Positions 1 through 6,309 of a DNA stretch of 16,188 nt are shown here, in pieces; position 1 is the stretch's first letter; every line of letters begins with the position of its first letter. This DNA comes from Prasinococcaceae sp. CCMP 1430 (lineage: Eukaryota; Prasinodermophyta; Palmophyllophyceae; Prasinococcales; Prasinococcaceae), in the NCBI GenBank assembly GCA_013416795.1, contig RQSC01000029.1, positions 56,560 through 72,747 on the forward strand, given 5' to 3'. A model generated the notes under the pieces. It was given only the letters and a program-made list of their open reading frames with translations. It was not told where the DNA came from and searched no databases. Both the position numbers and the translations under genes were made by a program.

Positions 1-638
1 CGGCGCTCGCGCTCGGCGGCGGCCGCGCGGCGCGCACGGCGTACTACGAGCCGCAAGCGCTCGCGCCGAGCGCGGCGTACGAGCTGCGTGTGTCGTGGCC
101 GGGGACGGTGAGGGCGCCTTGGCGACCGAGAGGTCGAGCGACGGCGTGCGCGAGCGCGAGCTCGAGCGCGAGCTCGCGGTGACTAAGCGCGCTGCCGCTG
201 CCGAGCGCTCGTCTGACGCCCGCGCCACCTCCCCGCCTCGCTCTGTAGGTGCCGGTGCGATGGGAGCTGTCGCTCGCGTTCGTGGACGCGGCAGGCACGG
301 TGCGCCCCCTACCTGCGGCACGCCATCGAAGGGCGCTGCTCGACGCTGAGAAGCTCATCTTCCGAACTGACGCCGCCGCGCGCGTCGAGGGCTTGCCCGC
401 TGCCGCCGCCGCTCCGCTTGTGGCCGTCACCGCGACGCGGTACGGGGTGCGGCCACTCGGCGACGCACCTGCCCCTGACGAGGTCGAGTATGCAGTCGCA
501 CTCGAGCGCGTGCTACTAGGCGTGCTGCCGACCTCCACGCTCCCCACCATCGCCGTCGCCGCCGCTCTCGCGTGCGCGTGCTATGTGCTCGCAGCGGAGC
601 TCGCGCGGCGAGCGCCTGGCGAGCGCAAGGCCATGTAG
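1..638 (+). CDS. 3' end of an unrecognised membrane-anchored protein gene (two exons visible)
   Basis: I do not recognise the family. The visible model joins <1..107 and 249..638 and gives about 164 residues, with the 5' part outside the window. The frame of the first exon starts at base 3. The intron 108..248 has donor GTGAGG, a CTGAC pentamer at 213-217 and acceptor TAG, in phase 0; reading through it meets TGA at 180-182. Joining the exons gives YELRVSWPGT followed by VPVRWELSLAFV, which reads like a beta-rich extracellular or luminal domain. Near the C-terminus there is one hydrophobic stretch (LPTIAVAAALACACYVLAAEL) followed by a short basic tail (RRAPGERKAM). I infer a type I, single-pass membrane protein. 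The gene is convergent with the heme lyase gene, 176 bases away. I am confident that this is coding and unsure of the function. Confidence 0.68.
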
Positions 639-814
639 ATCGCCAGCACCTTCGTGAGCGTCCGCGGCAGACCATCGAGGCGGGCCCTAATATTCACTAG
701 CCCGTAGAGCCGTGTGCGCACCTGTACAAGTCAAATGCAAAGAATTACCTCGTGCGCATACCGCCTGCTTGCGTTCGCGATGGCGCGAGCGCACGCGGAG
801 CCGCGCACGCGTGC

Positions 815-1809
815 TCAGTGGTGCTTCAGAAGGTTGCCCGCGCGCTTGACGGCGTCTGGCATCTCCAAGAGCCCTGCTTTGTATGCCCACATCGCCGCGC
901 GGTCCATAAAAGCCTGCGGGCCGTCGAGGGAGGGACGGAGGTCGATGTGGATGGCCGCGGCCTGGCCAGGCAGCGCCGGCGCGTTGTAGAAGTCCACCAC
1001 GTAGCGCACGTCCGTGCCACAGCGGTCGACCACCTGCGATTTTTCATGTCCCAGCGGGATGCGTGCGCGCAGCCGCGGTGCGAGTCAGACGTGCACGCGC
1101 GCCGCGCGTGGGGGCGAGGGCAGGGGGGTGGCAGGGCCGAGCTGCACTCACCCAGTCGTGCCTGTCGAAGGGGGCCGAATAGCCCATTGCCATGAGGAAG
1201 CGCGCGCGGGGGCTGAGTTTCTTGGCATCGCCCGAGAAGCTCTTGAGGCGCACGCGGCGCGACCCGCAGTCGCCCTCGTGCAGCGCTTCCCACTCGAGCA
1301 CCTGACCCCACGCGCGCTCGTTCACCGCGTTGTGGATGGCCACCACCGAGGGCATATCCTGCTCCTGTGGGTCCCAGCCCTTGCGCTTCATTGCGTTGAA
1401 GAACATCTGCTGCGAGGGATACATCCAGCGCGAGTGGCCCTCCGGCTGGTGCACGGGGCCCTCAGCAGTGTTGCGTTTGATGGACGACATTTCACGCCGC
1501 GTCGAGAGCGGCAACGTTTGTCCTGCATGCTGCTGCTGATCACCCGCGGGCATCATGTTGAGCGGGTTGACGCCGCCCACAGGCGAGCTGGCGCTCGGAC
1601 ATGCGTCTGCGCCGCCTGCGCGCGTGCAGAGAATGCGCGGTCACATGCGTCAGCAGCTCCAGGGCGGATGGCCGGCGTGTCGGGCGGGCGCAGGCGCGTC
1701 GTCGCGCCGCGCGCGCACCTGCTGCCGCCCCGCACCCCGGAGGCGCGCCCGCGCTGGCGCCGGCGCTGCTCGCGTCGCCCTCGTGGTCGACGGGGCACGA
1801 CCAGCCCAT
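815..1809 (-). CDS. HCCS: Holocytochrome c-type synthase (cytochrome c heme lyase, System III)
   Basis: This mitochondrial intermembrane-space enzyme attaches heme to apocytochrome c. The model is complement(join(815..1033,1152..1615,1719..1809)), 257 residues, close to the usual family length. Exon 1 carries a Cys-Pro heme motif (SCPVDHEGD, C5-P6). Exon 2 opens with a second one (ACPSASSPVGG, C36-P37). Family landmarks follow: NPLNMMP, LSTRREMSSIKR, YPSQQMFFNAMKRKGW, WEALH with the probable heme-ligand His143, LSPRARFLMAMGY and PFDRHDW. Exon 3 continues as VVDRCGTDVRYVVDFY and DLRPSLDG. Intron 1 (1616..1718, phase 1) is GTGCGC..CAG and intron 2 (1034..1151, phase 0) is GTGAGT..CAG. Each has CTGAC upstream of the acceptor. 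An alternative intron-1 acceptor 9 bases downstream would remove three residues. Another ATG at 1811-1813 lies out of frame. The gene is divergent from the DRC8 gene. Confidence 0.95.
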
Positions 1810-2563
1810 CCATACTGACACGCCGTGCACCGCCTCCACAACAGGCCGCGGCACCACCCTCAGGAAGCCTTCCGCCTGTTGCTCCCTCTGGTGCCGTTGT
1901 CGCTGCTGCTGTGAGGCCTGCTCCTGCTCCTGCGTCCGCGCCTGTGCCTGCGCCTGTGGCGGCGGACCCGCCCCGCCCATCCTCGCTCGGCGCTGTGCGG
2001 CGGCGGCGCTCGCTGCGCTGCGCTGCGCTGCGCTGCGCGGCGGGGCGGGGCTCGTGCGGGGCGGAGCTCGTGCGGCGCGCGAGCAGCAGCGCCAGCGGCG
2101 AGCTGCGACGGACAGGGCCCTTGGGTGGAGGCTTGAGTGGGGAGAGGTCGGAGTGGGAAGGGGAGGGGGAAGGGGCGCGGACGCGCGCCGTGTGGCCCCC
2201 CTGCGGCGGTGGCTGCCGGCGGCCAGATTTTTTTTCCTCCGATGCGCATTTTCGCGGATTTTTCGGTCCGAATTTCTCCCCCTCAGTTTTTTTTTTTTCG
2301 TCCATCCATCTCCAACTCTTTAGTACTGCTGACGTCTTCGAAACCCATATCAAAACGAAAGCGATTGGGGGCGCGGGCCGACCAGGCTGCGCGCGACCGA
2401 AGCGGCGGCGACGCGGCGCGCGAGCGAAGCCGACGCCCTCCGCGGCAATACTGCGCTTGCGCGCGCGAATCCGAAGTGCGCGGCGAGGCGCTGCCCGGCA
2501 GGGGTCTGCGCTGCCCGGCGCTGCGCGGCGCGACGCGGCGCGCTGGCGCGCCCGCGGGGTGTC
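1810..2563. promoter_or_regulatory. Divergent intergenic region between HCCS (-) and DRC8 (+)
   Basis: This 754-base stretch separates two divergent start codons and should hold both 5' UTRs and promoters. The half near HCCS is CT/CG-rich and includes a CGCTG pentamer repeat. From about 2118 to 2200 there is a purine-rich, G-run-rich tract. From about 2226 to 2365 there is a clear AT-rich island with T runs (2227-2234 and 2287-2298) and a TGACGTC word at 2330-2336. No TATA box is certain. The long open frames here on both strands translate to low-complexity R/A/P/G sequence, and I take them as composition artefacts. Confidence 0.55.
2011..2035. repeat. CGCTG pentanucleotide microsatellite, five perfect copies
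   Basis: Five tandem perfect CGCTG units occur here, followed by a degenerate unit (CGCGG). The array lies in the HCCS/DRC8 intergenic region. It is a likely length-variable site, and nothing in the sequence shows a function. Confidence 0.85.
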
Positions 2564-3267
2564 ATGGCGTCGGCGGAGACCGAGACAGAGCCCATGACCG
2601 AGACAGAGCGCATCAAGGCCGAGGTCACGAAAGCATTCGCGCTCTTCCAGGCGCACGAGTCATCGCCTGAAGTGGATGAGCGCGAGGTGCCTACCATTCT
2701 GGCCAGCCTCGGTCTTAACCTCACGCAAGAGATGCTGCGCGACTTCGTCAACGAGGTGCGCGGCGAGGACTCGACAACCGGCCTCCTTTCGTTCGACCGC
2801 TTCGCCAAGGCGGCAACTCGTGTGCTGCTCGAGCACAGGCAGGGCGAAGCCGCGCGTGACTCGGAGGAGAAGCTGCTCAGGGCGTTCAAGGTGCGCGAGC
2901 GTGCGATACAGCACGCGCACGAGCGCGTGTGCTTGCGGATGCGCACGTGCGGCGTGTGCTCTCCGGAGGCGTTCGTGCACTCGCGCCTGCGCGGTGGACC
3001 GTGTCTCTGACGTTGGGCGCCTCGCGCCCACGCGTCGGGCTTTTCCACCCCGGCGTGCCGCAGGCGTTCGACCCTGAGGGTAAAGGTTACATCGAGGGCA
3101 GCTTCCTGAAGAACCTGCTGCAAACACGCGGCGACGCGTTCCGCGACGACGAGGCTGACGCGATGGTCGCCGCGGCGATGGACGCCGAGTCCGGCCGCAT
3201 CTACTACGAGGACTTCGCCGAGCTGCTCGCCAACGACGGCCGGCGGTCATTGGATGGCTCGGCATGA
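2564..3267 (+). CDS. DRC8: Dynein regulatory complex subunit 8-like (EFCAB2/DRC8) EF-hand protein
   Basis: This is a probable subunit of the nexin-dynein regulatory complex, which links outer doublets and controls dynein in motile cilia. The model joins 2564..2890 and 3064..3267, 176 residues. The intron 2891..3063 is phase 0 (GTGCGC..CAG, with CTGAC at 3007-3011). The joined protein follows the EFCAB2 pattern along its length: AFALFQAHESSPEVDEREV, ILASLGLNLTQ, GLLSFDRF, LLRAFKAFDPEGKGYIEG, then AAAMDAESGRIYYEDF. Both recognisable EF loops look degenerate. The first has Ala at loop position 1. The second (DPEGKGYIEGSF) has Phe where the position-12 Glu should be. Calcium binding is therefore doubtful. 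The best alternative is a divergent calmodulin- or centrin-like protein, but the C-terminal motif favours DRC8. The next gene is codirectional, 563 bases downstream. Confidence 0.85.
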
Positions 3268-3643
3268 GAGCGCCGCGGCTGAGAGAGACCCTCCCTGGCG
3301 CGGCGCTCGCGCTCACACCCTGTCCCCCCCCGCCGCCCCGATCCCCCGCCCCGCCCCCGCGCCCCGCCCTGCCTTCCTGAAACGGGCCTCGGCGGTCGGT
3401 TATTCAGTCAGGGAAAAAAAAAACGCTCGATTGTTGATATTTCTTCGGGTCTGTCCGGGATACCGCTTCCTTCCCAGGTCACCTTCGGGCGCACCGGGAT
3501 CGCTCCCGGCCGAGCGGGCGCGGCACCCGGGTCGCGCCCCGTTGCGCGTGCGCACGTCGAGAGGTCGAAACGCATGCGCCTCGGGCCCGGGGCCTGAATG
3601 CGGGACACACACGCACCACATGTTGAGTCATATTGCACTTTTG

Positions 3644-3657
3644 CACGTGTTGACGTC
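3644..3657 (+). promoter_or_regulatory. G-box next to a CRE-like TGACGTC element
   Basis: CACGTG (3644-3649) is followed one base later by TGACGTC (3651-3657), continuing as TGACGTCGAA. Both are ACGT-core sites of the kind bound by bZIP factors, and CACGTG is also bound by bHLH factors. The site lies 174 bases upstream of the chosen ATG of the GATA-type gene, in the AT-rich island. Function is inferred from motif identity and position only. Confidence 0.4.
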
Positions 3658-3727
3658 GAATGTTTGCGAGGGGGGCGCCGCCGCGCCACACCGCACGCGC
3701 GCCCGGACGCGCCCCCGCGCGGCAGCG

Positions 3728-3826
3728 ATGGAGGGGGACCCGCCGGCAGCGGGGGCGAAGCCGCCGNAGCTCGCCGAGATGGGCATGGCCGGCGCGGCGG
3801 GGGGCGGGCGGCGGCGGACGGCGTAG
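3728..3826 (+). other. Upstream ORF (32 codons) ending four bases before the GATA-gene ATG
   Basis: ATG at 3728 opens a 32-codon frame beginning MEGDPPAAGAKPP and ending at TAG (3824-3826). The main ATG follows at 3831 in another frame. It may be a true uORF that reduces translation. It may also be the real N-terminus, joined to the main frame by an unrecognised intron or hidden by a sequence error, since the unresolved base (N) at 3766 lies inside it. Translation is not shown by the sequence. Confidence 0.3.
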
Positions 3827-3830
3827 GGCC

Positions 3831-6206
3831 ATGGCAGGCCTTGGAGAGACGTCGGTGGCGGCGCCCTCGCGCGATGTGAGCAAGCGCGCCGCCGCCGAGG
3901 TGGCCTCTGCGCTCGGCCCTACCGCGGCTGCACAGGCGAAGCGCGCTGCCTCGGAGGTGGCGGCAGCGCTCGCCACTGCTGGGAAGGCCGCGCCGCACGA
4001 GGCCGCCAACGGCACAGGGGACGAGGCCGACGTGCACGCGCGCATGGCCGAGCGCTGCCGCAAGCAGGCGGACGAGCTCAAGGCGACCACGGGAAAGGCG
4101 AAGGGTTCGGGCAAGAAGCGCGCGTCGATGCCGCTGCGCACAGGCGACGAGGTCGCAGTCAAGGCGTACTGGTTCGACGGCCCAGGAGAGCTCCGCGTGA
4201 GGGACCGCTGGAGCTATCAGACGTTCGGCGCCAAGTGGTACACCGCTGAGTGCATCGGCGTTGTGCGCGCCCGCGACAAGAACCCCCCGCGCGGTGGTGA
4301 TAAGAAGGAGACGTGGTGGTCCATCGAGTTCGATTCGATGGACGGCACCGGCGCCACCGAGACGCACTCTTTCAAGAGGAGGGACATCCGCCTCGTGAAG
4401 GCCGTGCCGCGTGTGGTGGTGCCCCCGCCGGCCAAGGATCCCAAGGCGAAGGCCGTGCCGCGTGTGGTGGAACCATCATCTGCCAAGGAGCCCAAGACTG
4501 ACAAGGGCGAGGTGGGCGAGGGTCTCAGCAAGCCTCGCGGAAGGCCGCGAAAGAGCGTGTCGCGGCAGGTCGCTGGGTCCACCAAGCAGGCGCATGGGGG
4601 TACGAGGAGCTCCGCAAATGGCGATGGTGCGGCCGGCGGCTCAGCGCGGGACGGGGCCGACGCGGGATGCGCGAGCACACGCGGCGACGCGAAGCGACGG
4701 CGAGGTGTAGCCAAGGGCAGCGAGGCCGCGCCACCGGGCGCCGCGCCACCGGGCGCCGGCGGCTCGCGCGGCTGGTTTCTTGACGCGCGGGCGCCGCCCG
4801 TCCCTGTAGCAAGTGTCAACCTGGCGGCTGTGCCCGAGGTCGAGAGGGTGTGCCTGCGCGATGTCGACTTTCGCCAACGCGCACTCAATTGCATGGCGAA
4901 TGGCGGGGGCTGCGAGCACTGTGGGCGCATGCTCTCCGAGCGCTGGAAGTCGCGCCACGGGGTCGCCCACCAGCTCTGCTCCGAGTGTGGCCTGTACAAG
5001 CACCGCCATGGCGGCTCGCTGGATGCGCGGGCGTTGCACGCAAACCTGCCCAGGGCGCCCGCAACCTCCGACCGCGAGCATGAGGGAGCGCCCGCGGAGC
5101 AAGTGCCGCATGGCTGTGGGGTGTGGAGTCCGCAGCAAGAGCAGCAGCGATGGCAACATGGCCATGACTTGGACATTGACCACGTTGAAGGCCCCGGGGA
5201 GGCCGAGCTGGCCGCGCTCTGCAAGGGCGACGATGACGGCGACGATAGGGATGATGTGCGTGCCGAGCAGCAGCTGTACAGGCAGCGGCTGCTGCAATGC
5301 ACGCGCGAGGTCCCGCGCTCATTCGAAACGCTGAGGAGAAGAGCTCACGAGGAGCTCTACCTTCGGTTGCGACAGAAGGGGCACGCAAAGATCGCGCGTT
5401 CACCAGCCAGCAGAGGGCCCAGCACTGCAGCGGGTGCGGTGCGGCCTTCCCCGTCGCCGGCCACGCCCCTGGAGTCGCCTTGCGTCAACGTCTCGACGGG
5501 CGCAGGCGATGACTGCAAGAGCACGGACGCAGATCCGACACCCGTGGGCTCAGCGCAGCTTGTGGTGCCAGATAGCAACGAGAGGGAGGCCCCGCCAACC
5601 ACCAGCCTGCCCACGCGCGGCGATGCCCGTATAAGCGGATCGCCGGCAGATCGGTCGCCGCCGCAGCTAAAGCAGGAGGAGGTGTCACCCTCGAGGAGAC
5701 TCCTACAGCAAGCAGTGGCCCTCTCCCACCGGGCGCGAGCGAATGTGATCGAGCTGGCCAAAGGGGTGAGCAGTATGGCGAAGGAGGTCGGCGGCGGCGG
5801 CGAGGTGGGCATGGCCGCCAAGAGTGGCGTGGCCGTTGCGACGATTGAGAAGATGGAAACAAATCGCAAAGACCCGCGCTCGAACTCTTTGGCACCAGCA
5901 CGCAGGGCAGATGCCGCGCTCAAGGACCTGAAGGGCAAGGTGACCAAGAACAAGACATCCGGCGGGCTGGAAGGTTTGAAAATGCGAAAGTCCGGCCCTT
6001 CTCTGAGCCCTCCTCTCAGGCTCACCTCCTCCTCCGGAGCGGGGGGTGCGCGGAAGGTGTCCACCAAGGGCAAGCCGCTCGACGTGCCAGTCGGGGCTTA
6101 CGCGCACGTGCTCGCGCCTCCTGTCCGTGGCATGAGCAATGGCAAGCGCGCTTTCAGCGCCGCAATGCGCCTCGTTGCGAAGCTCGGGTCGCCCGAAGTG
6201 AAGTGA
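3831..6206 (+). CDS. GATA-type zinc-finger protein with AT-hook, 791 residues
   Basis: This is a probable nuclear DNA-binding regulator. The start at 3831 sits in an excellent GCCATGG context. An in-frame ATG at 3660 would add 57 low-complexity Arg-rich residues. Residues 18-28 and 37-47 repeat the pattern KRAAxEVAxAL. Residues about 100-190 form a compact Trp/aromatic-rich domain (GDEVAVKAYWFDGPG, KWYTAECIGVV, ETWWSIEFDSMDGT, HSFKRRDIRLV) that could be Tudor/Agenet-like; this is a guess from pattern. An AT-hook (KPRGRPRK) is at 234-241. The GATA-like finger has C361, C364, C383 and C386, spaced CX2CX18CX2C, with SERWKSRHG and LCSECGLYKHRHG matching the usual TPLWR and LCNACGLY positions. A charged, possibly helical segment lies near 467-525. 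The C-terminal half is Ser/Pro/Ala/Lys-rich. No introns are evident. The gene is convergent with the MORN gene, 103 bases away. Confidence 0.82.
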   Translation: MAGLGETSVAAPSRDVSKRAAAEVASALGPTAAAQAKRAASEVAAALATAGKAAPHEAANGTGDEADVHARMAERCRKQADELKATTGKAKGSGKKRASMPLRTGDEVAVKAYWFDGPGELRVRDRWSYQTFGAKWYTAECIGVVRARDKNPPRGGDKKETWWSIEFDSMDGTGATETHSFKRRDIRLVKAVPRVVVPPPAKDPKAKAVPRVVEPSSAKEPKTDKGEVGEGLSKPRGRPRKSVSRQVAGSTKQAHGGTRSSANGDGAAGGSARDGADAGCASTRGDAKRRRGVAKGSEAAPPGAAPPGAGGSRGWFLDARAPPVPVASVNLAAVPEVERVCLRDVDFRQRALNCMANGGGCEHCGRMLSERWKSRHGVAHQLCSECGLYKHRHGGSLDARALHANLPRAPATSDREHEGAPAEQVPHGCGVWSPQQEQQRWQHGHDLDIDHVEGPGEAELAALCKGDDDGDDRDDVRAEQQLYRQRLLQCTREVPRSFETLRRRAHEELYLRLRQKGHAKIARSPASRGPSTAAGAVRPSPSPATPLESPCVNVSTGAGDDCKSTDADPTPVGSAQLVVPDSNEREAPPTTSLPTRGDARISGSPADRSPPQLKQEEVSPSRRLLQQAVALSHRARANVIELAKGVSSMAKEVGGGGEVGMAAKSGVAVATIEKMETNRKDPRSNSLAPARRADAALKDLKGKVTKNKTSGGLEGLKMRKSGPSLSPPLRLTSSSGAGGARKVSTKGKPLDVPVGAYAHVLAPPVRGMSNGKRAFSAAMRLVAKLGSPEVK
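4398..4499 (+). repeat. In-frame 51-base tandem duplication in the GATA-type gene
   Basis: Two 17-codon units begin at 4398 and 4449. The first 22 bases of each unit (4398-4419 and 4449-4470) are identical, encoding KAVPRVV, and the rest has diverged (PPPAKDPK versus PSSAKEPK). It lies between the putative Tudor-like domain and the AT-hook. The identical block next to a diverged block suggests a fairly recent duplication or gene conversion. Confidence 0.8.
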
Positions 6207-6309
6207 TTACGCTGGTCCGAAGTGATTGATAATATGGCATGAGCGCGAGCACTTCTGCCACTCCATTTAATGACGCACTGTTGACGCACACCTCGCCTGC
6301 TCGAGAGTA

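Larger units (their letters stand above)
3268..3830 (+). promoter_or_regulatory. Intergenic region: DRC8 3' flank and upstream region of the GATA-type gene
   Basis: Three parts can be seen. From about 3319 to 3371 there is a C-run-rich tract, so the minus strand has many G runs. From about 3400 to 3445 and 3615 to 3662 there are AT-richer islands, one with a ten-A run. From about 3670 to 3830 the sequence is GC-rich, with a short upstream reading frame and one undetermined base at 3766. No TGTAA-type polyadenylation word was found after the DRC8 stop. No further gene is supported here. Confidence 0.45.

Noticed and set aside
1014-2597. 527-codon open frame on the + strand
   Set aside because: It runs antisense through two heme lyase exons and into the intergenic region, and its product is low-complexity Arg/Ala/Pro/Gly. 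Long open frames are expected by chance in DNA this GC-rich.
1553-2656. 367-codon open frame on the - strand over the HCCS/DRC8 gap
   Set aside because: No domain, biased composition, and it overlaps the start of DRC8 on the opposite strand.
3254-3826. 190-codon + strand frame after DRC8
   Set aside because: Mostly translated C-run and AT-island sequence with no conserved segment. Only its last 32 codons, as a uORF, are kept as a possibility.
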